A stretch of 64,000 nt of DNA from Hofstenia miamia. Lineage: Eukaryota; Xenacoelomorpha; Acoela. This document shows, in pieces, positions 43,448 through 55,329 of this stretch. Position 1 is the stretch's first letter. Every line of letters starts with the position of its first letter. The stretch is taken from contig SCFE01000037.1 of the NCBI GenBank assembly GCA_004352715.1, positions 1,926,590-1,990,589 of the forward strand, read 5' to 3'. The notes beneath the pieces are model-generated. The model did no database searches. It worked only from the letters and a program-made list of their open reading frames with translations, and was not told where the DNA came from. The translations under genes were made by a program, and so were the position numbers.

Positions 43448-44340
43448 TTCTAATCTGGGTTGATATTATGGTACAAATATTTTGATTTTTATTGCCAGAA
43501 ATTAATTCACAATGCACGCCATGTGTTTTTTATATGAATTTATGAGCATGTTGATGTTTCGAACTGAAATAGGTGTAGCAGCAATCGCAACGGAATTTTT
43601 ATACCCAATTTCATGTTTGGTGTTCGCTAATGATTTGCCATTCATTTATTCAATATATTTTAAAGTTAAATGCAAGTAGTGATGCAGAGCGACAAGTTAA
43701 ACTAGACTGAAAATAAAAAAACAAAGGCTTTCAAATGAAATTGCGCATGGTCAATGTTTATAGCATTCTTAAAATGGTCAGTCAAGACATCTTTAATTGT
43801 TTGCTTAACTACCATCATTGAATTTATGGAGGGTATCATCGACAACATTTTTACTTAAATTTTTTTCACGTGCTGCAGAACGACTGAAATCGGAGCGTAT
43901 TTCTTTGTTGGCTTGGTTGCTCCACAAACACTAAGTTTTCGTCTTCTTTTGACATACACTCTTATTAATCTAAAACCTTTTGTCAAAAATAAGTTAAGAA
44001 TAAAGTCCTTCCATATCACATCCAGGTGATGCATTAATATTTCGTGTCAAGGCTATATATATATATATATATAAAATAACTAACCCCAGTTAGCTCAGGC
44101 TTTTTTACAATTTTTAAGAACTTTATATCACAAACTAATAAAGATTCCTATATTGTATTTTACGACATAGACTTTCCAGATTTTTAAATCAATTGATTTG
44201 AAAATCAATATCAAAGGCAACCCTGACAATCATTGGTGTTGTAAAGGCAGGAAACCCAGAGTTCCTTTATCAAAATTAAATAATTGCTACCTAAAGAAAC
44301 ATTCGTAGCTTTTTGAATTTAATTATACATTTTTGTATAT
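43448..44340. other. AT-rich non-coding DNA with (TA)n
   Basis: A (TA)n run lies at about 44051-44072. Nothing else is supported. Confidence 0.4.
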
Positions 44341-44348
44341 TATCACGT

Positions 44349-44757
44349 CTAATCAGAATTCCAAATTTGAAATAAATATTCATTGAAAAAATTAAATCGT
44401 TCAATTACAAATTTCAGAAGAATCTCATAATATTCATTGACAAAGTTATGCGACAACTGCGACCACCTTTCGGTTAACGTCAAGACTGTTGATGAAAAAT
44501 CTCGTTGACTTTGCCTCAATCCAACAATGGTATAAATTAATTTAGCGAGTTTTGATAAACCCGGGCATTGTGTCGCATTTCCTTTAAAAATGAAGAGCAG
44601 CGTCATACTGCTTTGCAAAACAAATTGATTATATATTGTATTCATCAACAAATGTGAACTCATGGGGATCATTTGGAGCAGACTTCTTGCAAACGAAAAT
44701 GTCACGTTGACTTGAATAAGTTGTTTCAGGTGCAAATTTTGACACAGCATTTACGTA
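44349..44757 (-). pseudogene. hAT transposase C-terminal (dimerisation) fragment
   Basis: The minus-strand frame contains CPGLSKLAKLIYTIVGL, SQRDFSSTVLTLTERW and SQLSHNFVNEYYEILL. This follows the hAT dimerisation pattern P-x-L-x-x-L-A, S-x-R-x-F-S-x-x-x-x-x-x-T and R-x-x-L-x-x-x-x-V. The upstream catalytic region is not seen and no terminal repeats were found, so it is a remnant. It lies about 0.6 kb beyond the 3' end of the ABHD17-like coding region. Confidence 0.55.
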
Positions 44758-45399
44758 TTTTTATTTAAATGCAAAAACGTAATAACTACATTTTCGAACC
44801 GTGTTAAGCCGTTTGAAAATCCGATATTACAAGCAAAAACCAAACAGAACCAAACTATTTATAAACCGAGCCGCTTACAATTCTGCATTCAATTTTAAGC
44901 ATAGTCATTTTAACAAAATGTTATACAGACAAAATCAGAACAAAAACAAAAAATAATAAAACATTTCCAAAAATCAGCTGTTTATTCAAAAAACAAAACG
45001 ATATTTTAATAGCAGGCCTGCTAGTAATTGGGTCTATCTTTATATCACAGCATATCCCAACTCATTGCAATATAGCATCTACTTCAACGTCTCTAAAGTT
45101 TACATATTATAATCAGACAAAAACAAATCAAATAAAAAGTGAACTATTCATTTATTATGAAATTTAATAACGTGTATTTATAAAATTTACAAACTTCAAT
45201 AAAACATGTAGATTGGATTAAAGATGATGTGGAAACCTCCCAACAAGTGGGCATTGCCAAAGTAAATCTTCAACATTGTATTCAAAATATTTAACTGAAT
45301 AAAATTAAGCACCAGCTATTTACACGAGATAGTAGGCGGTCTTACAGGTATCAGTAGAAACAAATATACATTGGCTTGTTGCATAAAAAGTAAGTGGAT
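44758..45399 (-). other. Probable 3' UTR and downstream flank of the ABHD17-like gene
   Basis: Downstream of the stop at 45400. An AATAAA signal lies on the minus strand (complement of 45151-45156), about 245 nt after the stop, making it the likeliest polyadenylation signal. Confidence 0.45.
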
Positions 45400-45649
45400 T
45401 CAAGATTTGCTAGCATCCACGTTGTTTTGGTGAGTTCCAATGAGGTCCTCGTTAATAAACTTTTTAAGTCTTTCTAAATAGGCGGCGTGGAGTTCGATAT
45501 CGTTGTGACCAGCACCTTCTAACCAAAGAGGTTCTACAGGACTAACGGCTTTGGAGTAGATGGCCATTCCATGTGAGAAATCTACCACTTCATCCTCCAT
45601 TCCATGAATGACAAGAACCTTGCTCATCACGCGTTCTATCTTCTCAATG
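45400..45649 (-). CDS. ABHD17: ABHD17-like exon 3 (last coding exon)
   Basis: Residues 224-306 with D243 and H272 of the triad. The acceptor is ATTTAG/C. The tail after LKKFINEDL is short and polar. Confidence 0.93.
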
Positions 45650-48600
45650 CTAAATATGAAATATTTAAGATCTTGTAAAAGGAAACCAAATGCTTTATCT
45701 CAATGCCTAGAAGGAGCAGAGCTATTTCAATTACAGCGGCACAGATTAGAAAATAGAATTAAATGTACTATAGAATAAAGACATATCTCGAAAAACATTT
45801 GAATTGTGTATTGCTAATGTAACTGTTAGATTGAGAATTCATTTATTATTGATTGCCAATCAGAATATCCGTACACACAATATGTTATTGGTATAATAGC
45901 ATTTCATAAATCTCTGTTGTTTATAAATTAAACATCAAACTTCTCTGAATACATACTTAAAACATATTTGTAATACTTTTCAAAGTATGAGCATCAACTA
46001 TAAATTTTGAGCAAAAATATTCTGATTTTAACAAATATGCAACTAAATGCAAGTTATCATGTAAGGAAGCAAGGAAGATAAGAAAGGCATGTAAATTAAG
46101 AAGCAAAAAAACAATATAAAATTTTTAGAAAACTATAAAAAGCAAGCGATTTACAGGAATGAAGTGATATTAAACAAACGCTTTATTTGTTATAGTTTAC
46201 GAGTTTCGACCATTTTCTTATGATGTGTATCTACACAAATAAAGAGATCCGTTAAACAACATAATAGAACTATGCCGCTTGCAATTACATTAGTACGTTG
46301 ATTTTGTGTACATTTAGAAGAGGTTAAAAATAGTTAAGAAATAAGATCGAATTTAAATGAATTATTGCATCAGATGTAACTTTCAAAATCATAAAAGAAA
46401 CCGAGATCAACTTATCAAAAAATATCGAATTAAAATGTTTAAAGTAAATGAAACACATGAAAATACACATGACCCAACTGTCCTGCTTATGTAACCAAGT
46501 TAAAAGTCTAAAAGAAAGAATTAAAATGTTGAACACTGGTATTTTTTATTTTTACGATAAAAAATTTGAATTTTACCTGAATATTGGATTCTTAATATGG
46601 GACCCCCTAATCAAACCAATTTTTAAACTATTGTTTTTAAAAGTTTGCTTATGCCATTAGATATGTCCTCGCGTAAGAAAAATTTAGACGTATCATTACA
46701 TGACCTTGTACTATTTTGGTCAAAAATCGGGCTAGAAAATGACAATTTTCAAAAAATGATATCAGCAAAATGTGTACATTTAGCTCAATTATTTTGCACA
46801 TGAATCCATAATCTTCTAAGTCCCGACCCAGGATCTAACCAAAATAATGTTTGATGTATATTTATAGTCATTTTTAAAAGTTGCTAATTTTGTTCACAAA
46901 AATTTCTATTCTTGTGACATTGATCTTCACTGTGACCTTAGATATAATTACTTTGCATAGACTAGTTCAGGACCTAGGTAATACATTTAGGAACATCTTC
47001 TGAAAAAATCAGCCGAATCCATTAAAAATATTTAAAGTAATCATTTTTTGAATCTTTGAAAATTGGAAAAAACTTATTTTGAGAAAATTACATGTATAAA
47101 AGGAAGTCAACAACTACAAGAACTTCGGCATTGGTTTTTCTGATATCAAAAGATGTATATATGTTAAGCATTTAATAACTTTCTTAATGTAATGAGTGAA
47201 AAAAACCTTTGTTGATAAGGTCCTGTTGTTAGGCAAAATGTGCTGACTTTGACCTACAAAACTAACTTTTTTTACAAAATATATGTTTTAGTTAAAATTG
47301 ATTAGTTTAAAAAGGGTAGCTACTTTACCAATAAATTTATGGCAAAACTGAATTTCGATGTTTTTTTAATTTCCTACCTTAATCCAATATCTTTCACATT
47401 GCGCAAAAACATACACCACATATTTATCTATAGTTGAGATATGTCAGTTAAAATGACTGTAATGTAATTTTTTTTGATGAAACAGTATATCTCTAGATGT
47501 GCTTTTTGTTGTCACAATACACTGAACTCCGTATATTCTAGTTTGATGACTAAACTTAGTTCAAATTATCCGATAATAACGTCCCTTTAAATAAATCATA
47601 TATATATGATTTCTCTAAAAATATAAACAATCGTTTGATTATATAATAATACTTATTATTATGATTATTAATAGTATTATTATAATAGCGCTAAATATAC
47701 CTCACATATCATAATGTCGCTGAATACAAAAACTATAATAATGGCATTCAATACTATTATTGTTTAGCAAAAAATTTTTGAAAACTGATTTTTATGGTAT
47801 ATATTAAATAGATTGAGCAATAAGCTACATCTATATTAAATTTGTAGAAAACACTGATATCTTGAGTATTTTTTAATAAAATTACTTTTTAGGTGGCACG
47901 CCCTTGCGAAAACTTAGATAGCTTAGCGAATAATGTTCGGATGGGTTTCAAAATAGTTTTATTCGATTCTACATTAAATTTTACGTCTAGAAAATGGTTT
48001 CCATTGTTTTTTAAAAGAGATCTATTTCGATATTTTCAAGAAATCTTAACATGAAACATTCTAGGGACAGGATAATGCAGGACGTTACTGAATCAACGAA
48101 TTTTGAAATAATCTTTGCGTCAAGTAAGTTTAAAAGTCTTTTCAAAATGTAAAATGCAATTTAGAAGAGAATAAAAGGTGTCCGAAGTCGAGCATTACTA
48201 ACTGCACAATCAACGTTTTATTAAGGGTCGTTCACTTAAAAATTTATTTAGAGCTATGACATTGTGAAAATGCTGATTTTGCTGCAAATAATTCTCAGAA
48301 CAACTGCGGACTATTGTTATTCTCTTCTAAACTTTATTCTACATCCAAAAAGTCGTTTTTAAGATTCTTTAAGTGAACCTAACAGTTGATTTTGTTAAGA
48401 CCGACTGAGGAAAATTATAATTCAGGAACCAATCTAAGTGTGGGAAAATTGTTCAAATGTGTTGATTATTGTATGTTATCATCTAGTTTATCATTTAACA
48501 ATAAAATGTACTAATATTAAATAAGAAATTATGATAAAATATTAAGCGCCCTTATAATAGACACTTAGTTATATTTTGCGCCATTAGAATAGTTCATTTT

Positions 48601-51600
48601 GCCAAAATGCGGAAGCCCATTTCTCCTAAAATAATGCCCTTATCTTGCTCAACTAAAGGCACAATTGAAACATTACATAGCGAAGCTACACACCAAGTTT
48701 CATTGAAATCGAACAAAAACTGAAGCCAAATAATGCAAAGGGCACTGAATACAAGAAAATTAACGAAAATCAACTATTCAGAGTCATTATAATAATAATA
48801 ATAATAATAATACAAAACTGTAAAACTAGCAATTTCTATCCTCGCTTCCTAATTATAAATGATAAAATCGTAATTTTCAAGCAATTTCTTGCATTCTGAA
48901 TTTTTTCTCAGAACAGTTTTTTTGAAAATCGTTCTTCCAATTCTTTCTGCAGTCTCATTCCCTTGTAGTTCAGGCACAAAGGACACATTTTCTGTGCAAT
49001 AAAGAATAAATGCTTTAATAAAATCACATTCCAATATAAATCGTAGAGTGCCTTCTCACACTTTTCGTCTAGGAAAGTTCGTCCTACATTGAGTACTTCT
49101 TGGATAGTGATAAACCTTGGTGTAAATATAATTTCTGAGAGTTCGCCCAACAATGATGAATCTCTGTTCTGTTCGAGAAGTGATTGTCAAAGAATTTCTC
49201 AGCCTGTGTCTATGACACTTCTCACCTTTGATGGATAAATTTTCCTGAATACCTTAATTTGATTGAAATGTTAGAAAATAGGTAAAATATACTCCCGCTT
49301 TCAGTACAAACTATTCTGCTTCTTTGCCTCTCTTGAGACTGAGCATGAATCTATTGCCTTAGTCTGTTTGAGTCTTCCCTTTTACAAAATGATTTGTTAC
49401 TTTCTGTGTAATAGGAATTAGACGGTTGATTACATGAATTAATATAATTTTTTTCAAAATTCAGAATTATATCTCATATGTTGGTTTTTTGTGATTTTTC
49501 CAAAGTTAGAGGAGCAGCGGTAACTTCTTCAGAAAGGAACTACAGTTCATTATTAGGATTCGTTGCACTTTCATTTTTACTTTCGCTACCTCAAAAATGT
49601 ACATGATAAATTACAACATACATTCCAGAGATAGCAAGCCTACACCTACTAACATCCACTCTATGGCTATATAAAGTGTGTAGACAGTGATCATTGTTCA
49701 TTATTTATCATGGGAAAATAAAAGAAATATCATAAGTTGATGTTCATCGCGTAGAGACTATTACATTCACTTCTCATCATACGCCAAATAGCAAGGAAAT
49801 GCAATGTTAGTCGCTCCAGTGCGCTAAGCGTTAAAGAAAAAAGAGGAAGAGCAACACGAATTCGTTCTTCTCACAAACGAGACCTGTACAGCACTTGATT
49901 GATCTAATGAATTGAGTAAGCAGGGATGCTATCTCAAGGCGAATATCATCAACGAGTACAACAACAGGTGGGATGATACGGGCCAACTTTTATTTGAACA
50001 CGTGCAAAATACGTCTCCGTCATATTGTTACGCCTTTGTTCCACGACGGAATGACAATACTCTTTCGCAATTGATTTTCATGCATGATAATGCACCTTCT
50101 CACACTGCTCGTAAAAACACAGCTTTGGTGGACGCTAATGGGTTCCATTGGGAGCAACTGATGGTTAGGCCACATTGTTCGCTTGATCTAAACCAAATAG
50201 AGAACCTAACATTTTCCGCAGAAGAAAGGGAGTACAGTTCATGATCTACTTTGCGGGATACTGCTGTTGCAGCAACAAGACAGCTACGTCTTTTGAAGTA
50301 AAGAAGCTAGCAGGTAGCATGGATTATAAAGTTAATAAACGTCATGGGCCCATATTGATTGATGATATTTCTCAATTCTGTTGTTAGTTTTTGTTCCTTT
50401 TGTGTCATAACACTGAAAATTTTGTATTTTAATCAAAAAGTAAATAAGGAAAATTTACAAAAATAATTTTTCTAGACCCAGCACAATTAGCCGGTTGGAA
50501 ATTTTTACTGAAATCCATAGTGAACACTAGTGATTAATTCTGAGATAACGCAATTATTTCCGTTCTAACTGTAGTTCAGACGTTAATCTAATCGGCTGTT
50601 TACTACAATTAATTTGAAACTAACAATGATGTTTGTAGAAGAGTAAATTACCATTTGTCAAGTACATCGTAAATGAAGCTTTGATGGGGTAGAATGTTAT
50701 ACGTCAAATTCACCTGCGAATCTAGGAATTTTTAGTAAGGCATAAGATCTTAGTTTTGGAGCAAAATTACGGTTGTTTATTACGACATTGTGTTTAAAAA
50801 ATGCAAACTTTTAGAGATGTTTTCAAAGTACTCGCATAATTTTACTAGGGCACTGTATTTGATGACCAATTTTGGTTGAAGCAAGTTATAGACTTGTAAA
50901 CATGAGCTTGTTTCTTGTTTTTTCTGTAATTAAGACACACATGCCGCGATTAATAATAATAATAATGATCAATGACTTTATTAGCCGCTGAAGGCGTACA
51001 CAACAAAAAAATAAAAACAAGTAAAGTTTTACGGCAGCGAGGACAGTCACAGGAGATGAAATAGGAGCAAATGGAAGAGTAGGCGAAGTTGGAGAAGGGC
51101 TCAGCAAAGAGGAAAGCCATCAAAGATTTCTTGAAGCTCGGCGGCGGGGAAAAGAAATCAATCGTTGTTGGAGGGCTGCGAGTCAAGATGTAATTAGCAG
51201 CAGTACAAGCACGATTGAAAAACGAGTGAAGGGTGCGATGTTTCTTTGTACGANNNNNNNNNNNNNNNNNNNNNNNNNNNNNNNNNNNNNNNNNNNNNNN
51301 NNNNNNNNNNNNNNNNNNNNNNNNNNNNNNNNNNNNNNNNNNNNNNNNNNNNNNNNNNNNNNNNNNNNNNNNNNNNNNNNNGATTGAACAGAAGGAGATC
51401 ACAGGCATGGAAGTAGAGTGACAGCGGGAGAGTGGAGAATTTCAGCAGAGCGTCTTTATAGTCCAAAGAGGAAATCCATTTGAAAGCGCGTTTCTGGAAA
51501 CATTCCATGGAGTGGAACAAAGCACGAGAAGGCCACCAACAAGGAGCCGCGTAGAGAAGAATGGCGCGAGGAATGGACTTGAACAAAGAGAGCTTCACAG

Positions 51601-54600
51601 CGGACGAGGTATTAAAAGGAACATTATGGAAAAGGACAAATAGCGAGGAATTAGCTTTGCGGAGACGCAAAGACACATGTCCAGTCCAATTTAAGTTTGC
51701 AGCAAGTTGAACTCCAAGATGAGTGTGATGAGGCGCAAAGTTCACAGGTAGAGGCAAATCAGAAAAGGAAATACCACATGTCTTGGTAGTGCTAAAATCA
51801 AGATGGTTGACAGAGGACCAAGTAGACAAGAGGTCAAGATCAGAAAAAATGTTCGAAGCAAAAGACCAACCAAAATCAAAAATCGCAGTGTCGTCGACAT
51901 ACAACAGACAAGACGAGAGCAGAATGAGGAGGTCATTAATGGCAACGAGAAGAGATAGACGAGTTGATTTTGACACACTGGTGGCGATTGGTCAGGTAAG
52001 ACTGGAACAGTTCGATGAAATCCACATCAAAACCAAATAAATGTAACTTGTCAAGCAGAATGGAATGAGGGAGGCGATCAAACGCTTTTGAGATGTCAAG
52101 AAAGATAATACAACCAGGATCATTACTATCAGAGTGAAAGTAGCAGTTTTTGATCAGAGTAGGTGATGATCAGAGAAATGAGGTGAAGAATTTTTGGGAA
52201 TACATAACAAAAAACAAGGCGTTCAAAGATGATAGACAGTCGAGATAGAATAGCTATTGGGTGGTAGGACGTGACCTGCGAGGAGGGAAGCTGATTAGAT
52301 TTTAACAGCGGAGAAATCCAAGATGTCTTGCAACAGGCGGGATAGCGCATAGTGGAGCAAATGAAGGAGTAAAGATGCTTTAAATGGATAGAAAGCGTGG
52401 AGGAGGTTTCATGAATTACAAAGGAAGGAACACCATCAGGATAACAAGGACCAGACAACTTGCAAGATTTAAGCATGAGAGAAATATCATGAGCACTGAA
52501 GACCATATCACAAAGTCGGATTAGCGGGGAGGCAGCAGGCGGACCAGGGCACATGGAGACAGGTACAGAAAAGTTAGAGGCAAAATACGCGTTGAACAGA
52601 TCAGCTTTCTCCAGGTCAGAGTGAGCAGAAAGAAGGTTCCATCTCAAATTGGGGAGCTCAGGCTTGGAATGAAGAGAACGGAAGAAGGAATAAGAGTCTT
52701 GAAGAGAACCGGACGAGAAGCTGGACAGAAAAGAGACTTTGTCAAGTTCCATAAAATTGATAACATCTTCTGTGAGAGAAGCAAGCTTCGGAGTAGCAGT
52801 AGTACCAGAATGGCGTTTGTAAGACTCCAATTTATTCAAGGAGTGCACAGTAAGGGACGAAAAATAGAAAGGAAGAGAAGCACGTTTTTTTCGCCGACGA
52901 GGAACATAAGAAATAACTTGATGAAAGAAAGTGAACCAATCGTCAACATTAATATCCAGTGATACCTCTTTTTCAAATATGTATTTCTATTTAAATGAAA
53001 ATCATATAAAAACTATTAATATTTACATGATTCATATACATTATATTTTGCATGTATACTAAAAAAAATTCGATATAGGCGAATGTCGATATATTTTTTG
53101 AGAACTTTAATTTTTAATTCATACTACAGCATATATGTTTTTACTGAAACAAGAATATAACAAATATAAATATAAGAACAAAGTAGCATGAGGTAAGAAG
53201 GTTCAAAATCGAAATTTGTTTTTAAAGTGCAAGGTCTTATCCTCTAAAGCTGCAAATTCCAACAGAAAACGTAAGTTTTTTTATCTTAATAAAAAATTGA
53301 CTAGTATGAGAAATTAAATTCTTAAAAATAGGATATATAGACGTAAGCAATGAGATTACTCTGCTAAAGTGACGGTGGCTAATCTAATTCAATCTATGTT
53401 CACAAGTACCATCAAGAGCTACACTGAAAAATATGGAACGAAAATGAAGTTGTAAGGATTACAAAAACCTGTATATTATGCCTGCAATAGTTTTGTTTTA
53501 TCGAATTCTTAAAAATATAGTCATAATCAACCCACGTACAATAATAAAAATAAAAAATGCAGAGAGTCAAAATTCACATATGCAAGCAAATTATGAAAAA
53601 AGTCAATAGAAAACAATAGGTTAAATAAAAAATGTTGACTCAATAATTAAATGCAATAATGAATTGTAAATAAACATTTTATGCAATTATATTGGAAAGA
53701 TAAGAATTTTAATAGCTAAAGATAAATGTTGAAAACCATTTTGAAAAAATGAGGCGAGTCCACTCCTTTTTAAATAATGTACTGAAATGCAGAACACGCA
53801 ATACATGGCAGGATGCAAATTGAATTGACAAATATTCTACAATAAAATGAATCTCACTGAAACCAAAGGCAAAGTCATTGTCATAAAATATTAGCAATTC
53901 GAAAAGACTTTAGCAGTGAGCAATGACAACAGTTCGACCTCATTTAGCAAAGAAATATATTACAATTCATACATTAATAAACAATATGATCATAAAATAA
54001 ATACGTAATTTCACCTTGGAAAAGCATCGAAGCACCATGTTCTATTTGTTTCAGGAAAAGCAACCCTCATTCCTGAAGTAAGAGGAGAATGCAGGATCAC
54101 CCCAGCGCAAGAATGCCTGGCTGCTAAATCAACTGTAGGGACTGTTCCAATACTTTGTCCATACATTATAATTTTATCAGAAGATAAATTGTATTTTATA
54201 CGTAAACAGTCCCAAGCAGATTCAGCGTCAGAATATAGGTTCTTTTCGGAGGGACATCCAGTACTGCATCCATAACCAGAGTAATCATAACCTACAAATT
54301 CTTAGTAAAACTACAAAAATATAAATATTACCTAATATATTGCACTGCAAACGACTGCCAAGTCCTAAGTAAAAACTACTCATTTGACCAATATCCACAG
54401 CATTTCCATGTGAAAAAAGGATATGAAATTTCGGTTGAGGTGTGGCTTTAACATATAAACAAGCTATTTGATTGTTACGATTAGTTGTGATGGTGAATGC
54501 TTCTAGCGATTCGAGTTCCCTATCAGTGTATTGCCATTCAGCCCTATCAAAGAACTGCAGAGTAGAAGGTTTAACTTGAACATTCGTTGGGGATTCATTA

Positions 54601-54725
54601 GTTGCATTGGGAATTAATTGATACGTAGGTTCAGGTGGTAAGAAGGCCAATTTTGCAGCGATTTTGCTTGGCAGTGGAGGACAACAGAATAAACCGCATA
54701 GCTCTTTAAGCGATAATCGATTCAT
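45400..54725 (-). CDS. ABHD17: ABHD17-type serine hydrolase (protein depalmitoylase family), 3 coding exons
   Basis: The exons join as 54332-54725, 54015-54291 and 45400-45649, giving 921 nt, 306 aa plus stop. All junctions are GT-AG. The N-terminus [20 protein letters not shown] has the Cys cluster (C10, C14, C15) that is palmitoylated and anchors ABHD17 proteins at membranes. Family hallmarks follow: [31 protein letters not shown], then the nucleophile elbow YGQSIGTVP with S178, [28 protein letters not shown] with the acid D243, and [10 protein letters not shown] with H272. The catalytic triad is therefore complete and the length matches the animal family (about 290-310). Vertebrate ABHD17 enzymes remove palmitate from proteins such as N-Ras and PSD-95. 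The paralog (A, B or C) cannot be assigned. It is the only host gene recognised in the window. Intron 1 is 40 bp, intron 2 about 8.4 kb and full of mobile elements. Confidence 0.95.
45650..48787. other. ABHD17-like intron 2, distal part without recognised features
   Basis: AT-rich intronic sequence with only short spurious frames. Confidence 0.5.
48788..49170 (-). pseudogene. Unassigned coding-like fragment ending in (TTA)n, possible retroelement 3' end
   Basis: Two overlapping minus-strand frames read [37 protein letters not shown], then [18 protein letters not shown] in a shifted frame. A (TAA)n run (plus strand, 48788-48811) lies about 40 bp past the last stop. A microsatellite tail right after a coding fragment is what a 3' end of a LINE looks like, but the protein matches none I know. 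It lies in intron 2 of the ABHD17-like gene. Confidence 0.3.
49790..50290 (+). pseudogene. Tc1/mariner-type transposase fragment in intron 2
   Basis: Frame 49912-50244 contains [20 protein letters not shown] (second catalytic D) and LDLNQIENL, the N-P-I-E-N block with Q for P and the third acidic residue E. The upstream catalytic D region is degenerate. No clear terminal repeats were found. Confidence 0.65.
50291..50950. other. Intronic AT-rich DNA
   Basis: Nothing supported between the transposase fragment and the LINE C tail. Confidence 0.4.
51194..52955 (-). pseudogene. LINE C reverse transcriptase, with internal deletions
   Basis: Frame 52129-52848 and upstream gives [37 protein letters not shown], then [38 protein letters not shown] (motif A) follows in a second frame (about 52090-52115), and [15 protein letters not shown]. 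The next sequence is AINDLLI and [13 protein letters not shown] (motif C). The motif B stretch with P-Q-G is missing, and so is the Q-x-G-F-R block, so two deletions have removed essential parts. [15 protein letters not shown] and the thumb region follow up to the N gap. Confidence 0.8.
51254..51381. other. Assembly gap (128 N)
   Basis: Run of N near the 3' end of the LINE C RT. Confidence 1.
52976..54014. other. ABHD17-like intron 2, proximal part
   Basis: About 1 kb of AT-rich intron between exon 2 and the LINE C copy. No feature supported. Confidence 0.5.
54015..54291 (-). CDS. ABHD17: ABHD17-like exon 2
   Basis: Residues 132-224 (both ends split codons), carrying GYDYSGYG and the nucleophile S178. 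The acceptor is TTGTAG/G. The donor AG/GTGAAA gives phase 2. It is separated from exon 1 by only 40 bp. Confidence 0.93.
54332..54725 (-). CDS. ABHD17: ABHD17-like exon 1
   Basis: Residues 1-131 and one base of codon 132. The ATG is chosen because the palmitoylation-type Cys cluster follows at the family's usual distance. The donor is G/GTAATA. Confidence 0.93.
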
Positions 54726-55320
54726 ATCATGACTGAGAATCCTCCAAGTTAGAAATACATAATTTAACTAGTTACTAAAATAGACAGACTAATTTAATGC
54801 AAGCTGAATAATGAATATCAATCAAATAAATAGCAGATTGACAAAAAAAGGAAGGTTCATGAAACTTGTTTGTCCCTTATAAACTAAATCTACATTTAAG
54901 TAGATCTTGATATTTGTAAGTACTTTTTCTATAATTCATACAAAAAACCTTGATAAGAAAATGCTTTAGATATTTTTTCTCAAGTTTTAAATGAAAAACT
55001 ACTATACTTGATTTACACCAGTTTTCGACATTAGTATACTGAAATAAATTTCATTAGGACAATTAAATATTATTGGACATCGATCAGCTGTTCGCAATAA
55101 ATTTTTTCCGAGAAAATTGTTTATGAGGCGAGTAGAATTTATTTATGCCTTTAACATTTTGAAGAATTTCACTTCAAAAATATTATAATGTGTGCAGTCA
55201 TTTTGCACTATTTACATTTTTTTACCAAATTAGAAGAAGAAGAAAGTTGTTAAATTGAACCGGATACAAAATAAATATAAATAACATTGTCAGTACAAAT
55301 ACAAGGACCGATTAACAAAA
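54726..55320. other. 5' flank of the ABHD17-like gene
   Basis: Holds the presumed 5' UTR and promoter. No TATA or initiator can be singled out in such AT-rich DNA. Confidence 0.35.
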
Positions 55321-55329
55321 ATATTCTTG

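Larger units (their letters stand above)
50951..52975 (-). mobile_element. LINE C copy, 5' truncated, in ABHD17-like intron 2
   Basis: On the minus strand the copy starts near 52975 in the linker ([20 protein letters not shown]) and ends at 50951 with GCTAATAAAGTCATTGATC followed by (ATT)n. The sequence is richer in G+C than the surrounding intron. It shares its linker and RT with 9655-10828. Being 5' truncated with an intact tail, it looks like an ordinary LINE insertion into the intron in the same orientation as the gene. Confidence 0.85.
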
